Of a DNA stretch of 46,688 nt, positions 15,802-21,386 are shown one piece after another. Below the pieces are notes generated by a model that was not told the DNA's origin, ran no database searches, and worked only from the letters and a program-made list of their open reading frames with translations. The stretch lies in the IMG/VR virus record IMGVR_UViG_3300037459_000169, positions 1 to 46,688 of that record, one strand, 5' to 3'. This stretch comes from a virus. How positions within the stretch are numbered: position 1 is the stretch's first letter; every line of letters starts with the position of its first letter. The position numbers and the translations under genes were made by a program.

Positions 15802-16785
15802 CTAGACCCCGTCCAGTCGAAGCATGGCGCGCGGACGCGGCATGATGACGCCGCCGAAGCGGGACTCGAATGCAATCTCGAAAGACAGCCCCTTACGCTC
15901 GGGCGGAAGCGCCTGCATCATCATCGGAAACACGGCCTTCTGCTTGCGCGCGTTGTTGTCGTAGACGAGTACGGCGGGTCCGGTACCGGCGGCGTCCGCA
16001 GTGCTGAGCCCCGGCTCCCAATCCCAACGAGTGATGTTGGGGAAGGCGCGCTGCAGGAACTGCAACACGGTGATGTCCGAAGCCACGCTGTTCTGCAGCG
16101 TGCTGATGCGTGTCCATGACGCAACATCGAACAGGGCGGTGTTGGGCACCTCCACTGCATCGGACTGGTCCATGGGGGTCTTCGCCGCGATGGTGAAGTC
16201 CGCCACGATTTGTGCGGCCGTGGCCGTCTGCCATCCGCCGGTGCCTGCAATCTGCACCAAGATACCGGGGTGATTGACCACACCGGACAGCCCATGCCGG
16301 GGCGAGCCCACGCGGATGAGACGCTCAAGACCGCGGTCCATTGCCTCTCGTGCGTTGGCGGCCTTCTCCGTGGCGATGTCGAAGACACCATTCAGCCGCG
16401 CGGCCCGAAGGTCTTGCGTGCTGTAGGTGATGGCTTCGGCCACGGTGTGGATGTTGCGCAGGTTGTTGCGTCCTTCGACATCGACCACAGGAAGGTCGGT
16501 TGCGTTGGGTGCAACAATCTGGGCTTCACCACCACCGATGCTCTCCAGGTAGGCGAACTCGGAAGCGCCTTCATCCACAGACGTGCTGTGATTGATGAGA
16601 CCGCCATTCATCCACTTGGTCTCCGGGAACTCATGACGGAACAATTCCATCATGGTCACGGTGACCAGCTGCTTGGCCAACACACCTGTCTGGACGTCAG
16701 CCCGGAACAGTTCCATGTGGGGGACCATGTCGCAGATGCGCTGCATGTGGTCAGCGCGTGCTTTGAGTTGTGCTTTGCTAAACAT
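15802..16785 (-). CDS. Major capsid protein (DUF2184 type)
   Basis: 327 aa. It has the order of the DUF2184 capsid family: a helical N-terminus with PHMELFRADVQTG, an E-loop-like segment with GGLINHSTSVDEGASEFAYLESIGG, then AEAITYSTQDLRAARLNG, NHPGILVQI, a spine helix QSDAVEVPNTALFDVASWTR region, and a conserved C-terminal ERKGLSFEIAFESRFGGVIM then PRAMLRLDGV. These capsids have the HK97 fold. It lies after the cement-like gene and DUF2213 gene, the usual triplet for this lineage. Confidence 0.85.
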   Translation of the reverse strand: MFSKAQLKARADHMQRICDMVPHMELFRADVQTGVLAKQLVTVTMMELFRHEFPETKWMNGGLINHSTSVDEGASEFAYLESIGGGEAQIVAPNATDLPVVDVEGRNNLRNIHTVAEAITYSTQDLRAARLNGVFDIATEKAANAREAMDRGLERLIRVGSPRHGLSGVVNHPGILVQIAGTGGWQTATAAQIVADFTIAAKTPMDQSDAVEVPNTALFDVASWTRISTLQNSVASDITVLQFLQRAFPNITRWDWEPGLSTADAAGTGPAVLVYDNNARKQKAVFPMMMQALPPERKGLSFEIAFESRFGGVIMPRPRAMLRLDGV

Positions 16786-16793
16786 GATTCTCC

Positions 16794-17618
16794 TTACGGG
16801 CGGTTGAGCTTGACTTCGGCAAGGCCGGCGCCAGTGGTGGAGGTGCCGAACTTGGCACCCGTTAGTGCAGTGGCGTCGCCACCATCCACATCAGAGCGCA
16901 GTCGCCCGATGGCTTCGTCCTGTCCGGTCGCGTTGTCGTTTCGGAAAAAGACAGCGCCACCCTTGGTCACGGCGTCTTCAACGAGTAGCCAGAACACACC
17001 GCTCCGCGCCACGGACATTTCGTCCCCGGGCAAGAAGTTGTCCACGTCGGTCTGCACTCCCGTGTTGACCTCCGCTTCAGTGTTCAGGACGGTGATGCCC
17101 GCAACCTGCAGGTCGGTGGTGCCTGCCACTACGGCAGCGGCTGCCGTGTCATCTCCTGCAACGACGGCAACAGCAACACCCAGATTGATGGCGGTTCCGC
17201 CAGCGTCGGTGTCGTTGGTGACCGTGCCCGTACCATTGCCGCCAACGCCGATGATGGCGGTGACGGTGTAGACGATGCCGGGATGGATGAACGTGGTGTC
17301 GGTGGTGTCAGCAACGGCGTCGGCAACGGTGCCCACGTTCAACATGTCCGTCAGGACAGGGTCAACGAGTGCGGCTGCAGTGAGTCCCACTGCAACGGCG
17401 TCCGGGGTGGTCGCACCACCGGGCACGAAGTCGATGGTGATATCCACGCCGTCGGCTTGGATGCGCATCGAATACGTTGCGTCGTTGGTGGTACCAGCCC
17501 ACAGGATGCTGGTGATTTGGGCCAGCAACGGATTGACGTAACTGTCAATGTCCTTCGGACCCAGGCGGGCGAGTTGTCCATTGCGTGCAATGGGGCGAAC
17601 GTAGCTTGTTTGGGGCAT
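16794..17618 (-). CDS. Capsid cement/decoration protein (Gp24-like)
   Basis: 274 aa between the DUF2213 protease/scaffold and the major capsid protein, the usual slot of the structural cement protein. The C-terminal part fits the pattern: GDEMSVARSGVFWLLVED, AVFFRNDN, IGRLRSDVDGG, AKFGTSTTGAGLAEVKLN. The middle (residues 45-175) is a Thr/Ala/Gly/Val-rich insertion with few charges, perhaps a surface domain. It would stabilise the shell from outside. Assignment rests on position and the C-terminal motif. Confidence 0.6.
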   Translation of the reverse strand: MPQTSYVRPIARNGQLARLGPKDIDSYVNPLLAQITSILWAGTTNDATYSMRIQADGVDITIDFVPGGATTPDAVAVGLTAAALVDPVLTDMLNVGTVADAVADTTDTTFIHPGIVYTVTAIIGVGGNGTGTVTNDTDAGGTAINLGVAVAVVAGDDTAAAAVVAGTTDLQVAGITVLNTEAEVNTGVQTDVDNFLPGDEMSVARSGVFWLLVEDAVTKGGAVFFRNDNATGQDEAIGRLRSDVDGGDATALTGAKFGTSTTGAGLAEVKLNRP

Positions 17619-17621
17619 GAC

Positions 17622-18926
17622 TTATGCCTTTCCCGGGGTCGCCCGGTCGTTGTACGTGGAAAGGGCATCTTCGAAGCTGGCAGACAGGCCGTCCTGATTC
17701 ATCGCTTCGAAGATGACGGTGTTGCTGTCCAGGTCCGCAGCGTCACGCTTGGAGGCAAGCTCCATGGCGCTGTCGTACGCGCATCGCAGGTAGCCAGGCT
17801 CTGCCTTGTGGGCGTCCAGCTTGGCCTTCATGTCGGGCACCACCTTCAGCACGATGGCGCGCATCAACGCGGCGTCGCTACTGTCCGTGGCTTCGACACC
17901 AACGCGCACGGCGTCAGCGACAAGCTTTGACCGGGCGTCAACGCGAGCGTTGAACGTGTCGGCATCCGTCTTGGCCTGGGTCTCGAGCATGTCCACCTTG
18001 GCCTGCAGCGCGGTGCTGTCGGGCTTGGCTGCTGCCTTGGCTGCGGCTGCATCCGCTACGTCCTTGGCGGCCTTGGCGTCTGCATCGGCCTTGACCTTGG
18101 CGGCTGCATCGTCCTTGTCGTCATCATCGTCATCGTCGCCGAAGGGATTCTTCTTCCCCTTGTCCTTGGCATCGGCGATGGCGTCAGCACGAATGCCAAC
18201 GTCAAGCATCTTGGTCACGGGTCCGTCCTTGTCAGCTTTGACTGCTGCCAGGAACGCATCCGCCACCGCTGTGGTCACGGAGATTTCCGTGCCGTCCAGT
18301 AGTTTGATGGTCTTCATCTTGACCGTCTCCAGTGTAGGTGTGGTGATTGTGAATGCGTCGCCGCGATTCAACATCAGGGCACAGTCCTGGCCCGCACGTC
18401 CTTGATGGACGATGGCCAGGTGATTTCCCCGTATGTTCGTTTGGCGTCCCGCGAATGGCGTGCCGTCATCGGTCACACCCTGTTCCACGACTATCTGTGC
18501 AGTGTATCCGCACGACAGTTCGCGTTTCCCGTCCTTGATGGACTGGATGACGTCAGCGTCCGTGATGACCACGGTGGCGCGTAGGAAGTCCCCATCGCGC
18601 CGTACGTCTGACCCTACCGTCCCCACCTGCACGTCTTTGACGTTGCTGGCTGAAACGAAATCTGCGGGGTGGTCATCGGTGACCGTGGCTAGCTCGAATG
18701 AACGCATGGACGCCGGGTCAAAGACCTGGTCCTCCGTGCGGAGCTCGCCCCACCCATGTCCATCAATGTCCATGTAGTCGAAGACACCGATGCGGGTCAG
18801 GCGGGCGTCCAGCTTCAGGAACTTAGTGTTCGGGTCAATGGTGACAAGGATGCCGTCCGTGCGCTTCGGGTCGAAGTGCAGCGCGCCCATGTTCACGTTG
18901 AAGTCAATGCGTCGCTGAGTTTTCAT
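17622..18926 (-). CDS. DUF2213-type prohead protease/scaffold fusion
   Basis: 434 aa. Residues 40-185 carry the conserved points of DUF2213: TDDHP (83-87), ELSCGY (136-141) and GNHLAIVHQGRAG (167-179), whose His, Ser and His suggest a serine protease of the prohead type. Then come a run of seven Asp (near 255) and a long Ala/Lys/Asp-rich helical region (260-350) suited to scaffolding, and a compact C-terminal domain. It lies just before the cement and capsid genes. Processing by this protein would mature the capsid; actual activity is inferred. Confidence 0.7.
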   Translation of the reverse strand: MKTQRRIDFNVNMGALHFDPKRTDGILVTIDPNTKFLKLDARLTRIGVFDYMDIDGHGWGELRTEDQVFDPASMRSFELATVTDDHPADFVSASNVKDVQVGTVGSDVRRDGDFLRATVVITDADVIQSIKDGKRELSCGYTAQIVVEQGVTDDGTPFAGRQTNIRGNHLAIVHQGRAGQDCALMLNRGDAFTITTPTLETVKMKTIKLLDGTEISVTTAVADAFLAAVKADKDGPVTKMLDVGIRADAIADAKDKGKKNPFGDDDDDDDKDDAAAKVKADADAKAAKDVADAAAAKAAAKPDSTALQAKVDMLETQAKTDADTFNARVDARSKLVADAVRVGVEATDSSDAALMRAIVLKVVPDMKAKLDAHKAEPGYLRCAYDSAMELASKRDAADLDSNTVIFEAMNQDGLSASFEDALSTYNDRATPGKA

Positions 18927-18943
18927 GGTCCGCGCTCCGGTAG

Positions 18944-19150
18944 TTATTCATGGCTTCCGCCATCTCCTCGGAAGTGGGATTCTTCAGTCCGAGCATGTCC
19001 GCCCATCACCTCCATCATTGGTTCGGTGATGTGAACAAGAACTTGCCTGTCCTTCGACAAGTCTGCCTCACACAGGATGTGGTCGCCCTTGGCTATGAAT
19101 CGCTTCATGGCGTATTCCCCGGCGGCGGCATCCAGTTCCCGCTGCGTCAT
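18944..19150 (-). CDS. Hypothetical 68-aa protein
   Basis: Second or third gene of the late operon, joined to the previous one by a 4-bp overlap. Two parts are visible: a helix (TQRELDAAAGEYAMKRF) and a strand-rich segment AKGDHILCEADLSKDRQVLV. It ends with a charged Gly/His tail. No family recognised; too small for a virion shell protein, perhaps a head assembly accessory. Confidence 0.45.
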   Translation of the reverse strand: MTQRELDAAAGEYAMKRFIAKGDHILCEADLSKDRQVLVHITEPMMEVMGGHARTEESHFRGDGGSHE

Positions 19151-19332
19151 ATCTCAAAATCCACGGGGAAGCTGACCTTACGGATGGGTGCGATGAACGT
19201 GCCCTCGAAGCAAACGCGTCCGTCAGCGTACTCGCCGACGCCTACGGTGCTGGGCACGAACACGCCGCTGTCCATCACCTCAGCGAACAGCACATCGATG
19301 GAATCCCCTGCCTGGACCTCGTTGTTGGGCAT
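19147..19332 (-). CDS. Hypothetical 61-aa beta-rich protein
   Basis: I start it at ATG 19332, preceded by GGAG at 6 nt; an in-frame GTG at 19356 would overlap the previous stop (GTGA) and add 8 residues, so either is possible. The product alternates hydrophobic and polar residues (AGDSIDVLFAEVMDSGVFVP, GVGEYADGRVCFEGTFIAP), fitting a small beta-barrel. Coupled by ATGA to the next gene. Function unknown. Confidence 0.45.
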   Translation of the reverse strand: MPNNEVQAGDSIDVLFAEVMDSGVFVPSTVGVGEYADGRVCFEGTFIAPIRKVSFPVDFEI

Positions 19333-19352
19333 CGTGGTCTCCAGGCAGGGGG

Positions 19353-19571
19353 TCACCCCATGCGGTCCCGCTTGACGACGATGGGCGTGGTGGTGTCGTC
19401 ATCCTGCTTGGGCAGTGGTGCCGCCACCGGTGGTGGTGCATCGTCACGCTTGGGTGCGGGTGCGGGCAGGGGCGTGTCGTCGTTATGGCCTGTGCACAGC
19501 AGCCGTGCCGGTCGCAAGGTGGCCATGAACTGTTCAAGGTCGAAGTTGGCAGCGCAACTGGACAACTGCAT
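19353..19571 (-). CDS. First gene of the late operon: 72-aa Pro/Asp-rich protein
   Basis: Starts at ATG 19571 with GGGAG nine bases upstream; a longer reading up to 19847 is antisense to the transglycosylase-like gene and rejected. A short N-terminal helix with two Cys (QLSSCAANFDLEQFMATLR) is followed by a disordered tail repeating P-K-(R/Q)-D-D and P-rich pieces. It is the first gene of the minus-strand block, so the late promoter should lie in 19572-19700. Function unknown. Confidence 0.4.
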   Translation of the reverse strand: MQLSSCAANFDLEQFMATLRPARLLCTGHNDDTPLPAPAPKRDDAPPPVAAPLPKQDDDTTTPIVVKRDRMG

Positions 19572-19673
19572 GGACAAACTCTCCCTTGTCAATAGCCAAT
19601 CGGTCAAGTGCGTGTATAGCGCTTCATCTAGCGTCCCGCACGCATGCCGTCTAGGGGGTACCCTGCACCCCAC
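19572..19673. promoter_or_regulatory. Divergent intergenic region between late and lysis-like genes
   Basis: A 102-bp gap from which the late operon reads left and the transglycosylase-like gene reads right. On the minus strand TATACA (19618-19613) could be a -10 box, but no good -35 precedes it. On the plus strand TTGTCA (19586-19591) is -35-like, with TATAGC at 19615-19620 too far. A GGGTACCC palindrome lies near 19655. A promoter must be here or upstream, but I cannot fix its boxes. Confidence 0.3.
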
Positions 19674-20255
19674 ATGGCTAACATCTGCGCGTTTCTCACA
19701 TCCCTGGGCATGGCCTGCACCCAAGGGGGCAGCGTCGAAGACCTGACGATTCAAGCCGCGGCGGCGGTGGGCGTCCCTCACATGGGGCCTGTGGTCGCTC
19801 GTATCGCCGCCCGTGAATCCAGGGGGGACACACGGGTGAAGGTCCACGCAGGTGATTCATGGGCCTCTCATCGCGTCTGGGAGCGTGCCGTGGCCAAGGG
19901 GTGGCTGGACCCTGAGTGTCAGCCCTACGGCGATGGAGGCTGGAGCACCCGGGGAGCTCACGGCTTGATGGCCGCCTACTCCCTGCGCTTCCTCCCCGAG
20001 CTCCAGTGTGCCGGGCCGGAGGTCTTGGACCATCCAGCAGTGAGCGCCATCGCTGCAGTTCGAAGAGCGCGGAGCACGGGAGGTGACTGCGAGGCAGTGG
20101 CCGAGGAATGGGCAGGGCGCGGGAGGTGGGCGCAGAGGTCTTGGCTGAAGCGATGGACCAAAGCATGGGAGGTCTGTGATGGACCACCACCGAGCATGGT
20201 CTGGACGTTCCGAACAGGGCTGATTTTGGTCCGACTGACTACGGTGTTTTTTTAG
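19674..20255 (+). CDS. Transglycosylase (SLT-like) candidate, lysis or entry enzyme
   Basis: 193 aa from ATG 19674 (an ATG at 19644 in frame adds 10 residues). The core VVARIAARESRGD places a Glu (E48) where lytic transglycosylases have theirs, and STRGAHGLMAAYSLRFLP corresponds to the G..GLMQ...... motif, with Ala replacing the usual Gln. A later IAAVRRAR segment and a WAGRGRW piece fit the helical SLT fold. A short hydrophobic N-terminus (ANICAFLTSLGMAC) could be a weak signal or anchor. It stands alone between the two gene blocks. Likely cleaves peptidoglycan; the changed motif lowers confidence. Confidence 0.5.
   Translation: MANICAFLTSLGMACTQGGSVEDLTIQAAAAVGVPHMGPVVARIAARESRGDTRVKVHAGDSWASHRVWERAVAKGWLDPECQPYGDGGWSTRGAHGLMAAYSLRFLPELQCAGPEVLDHPAVSAIAAVRRARSTGGDCEAVAEEWAGRGRWAQRSWLKRWTKAWEVCDGPPPSMVWTFRTGLILVRLTTVFF
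20237..20251 (+). terminator. Possible weak terminator (T-tract) at the end of the transglycosylase gene
   Basis: A run of seven T (20245-20251 region) follows a very short CCG/CGG stem inside the 3' end of the gene. The stem is only 3 bp, so intrinsic termination would be poor; I note it because no better terminator separates this gene from the regulators. Confidence 0.2.
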
Positions 20256-20324
20256 TTTAGCATGCACGCCGCGTATAGAGCGGATTGGACCCAAATCGTC
20301 TCATGTTCTAGAAGCTCGTAATCA

Positions 20325-20352
20325 TTGACCTTTGTGCCTACGAAACTATCAC
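20325..20352 (+). promoter_or_regulatory. Promoter candidate before the HTH regulator pair
   Basis: TTGACC (20325-20330), 16-bp spacer, TATCAC (20347-20352). The -35 matches five of six consensus positions. The same TTGACC with a 16-bp spacer occurs in the candidate at 21283-21310. It lies in the 148-bp gap 20256-20403, which holds no gene. Confidence 0.35.
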
Positions 20353-20357
20353 GCAAA

Positions 20358-20399
20358 GTACCACTGGCTTTTTCTCAAGTGCACCGGCTACACTGGTAC
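20358..20399. promoter_or_regulatory. Operator-like inverted repeat over a possible leaderless start
   Basis: GTACCA (20358-20363) and TGGTAC (20394-20399) form an inverted repeat. A -10-like TACACT (20389-20394) ends 9 bases before the ATG of the first HTH gene, so transcription from it would begin at or next to the ATG; no ribosome-binding sequence precedes that ATG. This resembles the leaderless repressor mRNA of some temperate phages. GTACCA also recurs in the two repeats at 21077 and 21221. Confidence 0.3.
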
Positions 20400-20403
20400 A
20401 TAC

Positions 20404-20775
20404 ATGAATACAAAAATCATCTTCGGGCGCAATGTCCGCACCCTCAGAAAGAAGCAGAACTGGACCCTGCGGCAGGTCGAAGTGCTGACCAAAATCAGCA
20501 CATCCCGCCTGTCGCAAATCGAACTTGGGCGCGCTTCCCCTGGGTGGGTCACCATCAGCAAGCTGTGCGAAGCCTTGCATGTCATGCCGTCCCTTCTCTT
20601 CCGGGGGGTAAACTTCAGGGATGAGGTGGTGCCGCTCCCTGTCGTTGCACCGGCTGACGGCGCACGTGCCTTTGCCATCTTGGACCATGCAGCCCCAACG
20701 GCCCAGCAGGCCACTGCGCATGGCCGCGGCGAATGTAACCGCAACACCTGTCCCTACTGCGCGGGGCGGTCATGA
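20404..20775 (+). CDS. HTH (XRE-family) transcriptional regulator with Cys-rich tail
   Basis: 123 aa from ATG 20404. Residues 6-65 are a classic XRE/Cro-CI domain: FGRNVRTLRKKQNWTLRQVE, then LTKISTSRLSQIELGRASPG (turn and recognition helix), then ISKLCEALHVMPSLLF. The C-terminus ends with HGRGECNRNTCPYC, three Cys that could bind metal. No peptidase domain, so it is not a LexA-type repressor. It overlaps the second HTH gene by 4 bp. Probable role: control of early promoters, possibly including its own. Confidence 0.8.
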   Translation: MNTKIIFGRNVRTLRKKQNWTLRQVEVLTKISTSRLSQIELGRASPGWVTISKLCEALHVMPSLLFRGVNFRDEVVPLPVVAPADGARAFAILDHAAPTAQQATAHGRGECNRNTCPYCAGRS

Positions 20776-21032
20776 AACCGCTGAAGGCCTTTGGCGCCAA
20801 CGTGAAGCGGCTGCGGGAAGCCTTGGGCGCCACGATTGAACAGCTCGCGGAAGCGGTTGGGGTGCCGGTGGGCACCGCACGACGGTGGGAAAACGGTTCC
20901 TGGCGCGTAGGCAAGAGCCTGGAGTCCCTGTGCATCGCCTTGGACGTGACCCCCTCGGAGCTCTATGAAGGCGTGGACTATCGCCAGACCGTCTTCAGCG
21001 CCATGGATGAAAAAGGGACGCCCCAGCATTGA
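20772..21032 (+). CDS. Second HTH (XRE-family) regulator
   Basis: 86 aa. FGANVKRLREALGATIEQLAE, then AVGVPVGTARRWENGSWRVG and LESLCIALDVTPSELYEG make a full five-helix XRE domain filling most of the protein. It resembles the upstream regulator in layout (both end the domain with a LC.AL.V.PS.L segment), so the two may stem from a duplication and could heterodimerise or compete for operators. It is translationally coupled to it by ATGA. The control region 21033-21386 follows directly. Confidence 0.8.
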   Translation: MKPLKAFGANVKRLREALGATIEQLAEAVGVPVGTARRWENGSWRVGKSLESLCIALDVTPSELYEGVDYRQTVFSAMDEKGTPQH

Positions 21033-21047
21033 GGCGCCCCGAGGACC

Positions 21048-21065
21048 GCCGGGCTTTCCCCCGGC
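21048..21065 (+). terminator. Small hairpin after the HTH operon
   Basis: GCCGGG (21048-21053) and CCCGGC (21060-21065) with a 6-nt loop, 16 bp after the stop of the second regulator gene. No T-run follows, so it is at best a weak or factor-assisted terminator. Confidence 0.3.
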
Positions 21066-21076
21066 ACGATTCATGA

Positions 21077-21094
21077 TGCGGCACCGTACCAAAG
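21077..21094 (+). repeat. 18-bp direct repeat, copy 1
   Basis: TGCGGCACCGTACCAAAG, identical to 21221-21238, 144 bp apart. Similarity continues into the adjoining hairpin (GAAAACCC.GC). Contains the GTACCA motif discussed at 20358-20399. Confidence 0.8.
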
Positions 21095-21095
21095 A

Positions 21096-21130
21096 AAACC
21101 CTGCAAGGGTTATGAATCCTCGCAGGGTTT
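21096..21130 (+). terminator. Terminator-like hairpin 1
   Basis: Perfect 9-bp arms AAACCCTGC (21096-21104) and GCAGGGTTT (21122-21130), 17-nt loop. The A-run before and T-run after would let it act in both directions, but the T-run is only three bases long. Confidence 0.5.
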
Positions 21131-21220
21131 CCGAGCTCACCTCGCTGCAGCTCGAGGCGTTTTGGTCCTGCTCCCTGATTCCGACGGACCAGTCGCGCTC
21201 CCTCGTGTCTGAACACTGGG

Positions 21221-21238
21221 TGCGGCACCGTACCAAAG
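21221..21238 (+). repeat. 18-bp direct repeat, copy 2
   Basis: Second perfect copy of the 21077-21094 sequence, again followed after one or two bases by a terminator-like hairpin. The repeat-hairpin pair is therefore duplicated as a unit. Confidence 0.8.
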
Positions 21239-21239
21239 G

Positions 21240-21271
21240 AAAACCCCGCGAGGCAAGCCCGGCGGGGTTTT
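21240..21271 (+). terminator. Terminator-like hairpin 2
   Basis: Perfect 10-bp arms AAAACCCCGC (21240-21249) and GCGGGGTTTT (21262-21271), 12-nt loop. It is stronger than hairpin 1. It stands 12 bp before the -35 box of the next promoter candidate, so it would insulate the replication operon from the regulator operon. Confidence 0.6.
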
Positions 21272-21282
21272 CAGACGCGGGG

Positions 21283-21310
21283 TTGACCTGCAGCTGCGTG
21301 CTGGTCTAGT
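21283..21310 (+). promoter_or_regulatory. Early promoter candidate for the replication operon
   Basis: TTGACC (21283-21288), 16-bp spacer, TCTAGT (21305-21310). Matches five and four of six consensus bases. A transcript would start near 21317, leaving a 70-nt leader with the palindrome at 21358-21378 before the PrimPol ATG. Confidence 0.4.
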
Positions 21311-21357
21311 CTGCGCCCTGAACTGATTGGCTTTGTGAGGGCACCTTTGCACATTGC

Positions 21358-21378
21358 GGGGCGCTTGCGCAAGCCCCC
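21358..21378 (+). promoter_or_regulatory. Palindrome in the PrimPol leader
   Basis: A perfect 12-bp palindrome GCTTGCGCAAGC (21363-21374) flanked by GGGG and CCCC, giving a hairpin with one bulged C and a GCGC loop, 8 bp before the ATG. It could be an operator, an mRNA hairpin affecting initiation, or an origin element. An alternative TTG start at 21354 would lie just before it. Confidence 0.35.
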
Positions 21379-21386
21379 TGCTGCGC

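Larger units (their letters stand above)
21033..21386. promoter_or_regulatory. 354-bp control region between regulators and PrimPol gene
   Basis: No gene is seen here. In order it holds a GCCGGG/CCCGGC hairpin (21048-21065), repeat copy 1 plus hairpin (21077-21130), about 90 bp of unassigned sequence, repeat copy 2 plus hairpin (21221-21271), a promoter candidate (21283-21310) and a palindrome (21358-21378). Regulators on one side and the replication initiator on the other make this a strong place for early control and perhaps the origin. Confidence 0.5.

Noticed and set aside
15711-15875. N-terminal extension of the 15228 gene into the capsid gene
   Set aside because: Cys/Arg/Ser-rich antisense-like composition and overlap with capsid codons; it also spans the stem-loop.
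19353-19847. Long version (164 aa) of the first late gene
   Set aside because: The added part is antisense to the transglycosylase-like gene and low in protein-like character; ATG 19571 has a ribosome site.
20404-21032. Temperate lifestyle from the paired HTH regulators
   Set aside because: No integrase, recombinase, excisionase, ParA-type partition gene or attachment site was found; two HTH genes alone do not show lysogeny.
21073-21309. A 78-codon frame containing both 18-bp repeats in the same phase
   Set aside because: It runs through two perfect terminator-like hairpins and the promoter candidate, has no ribosome site and no protein-like pattern.
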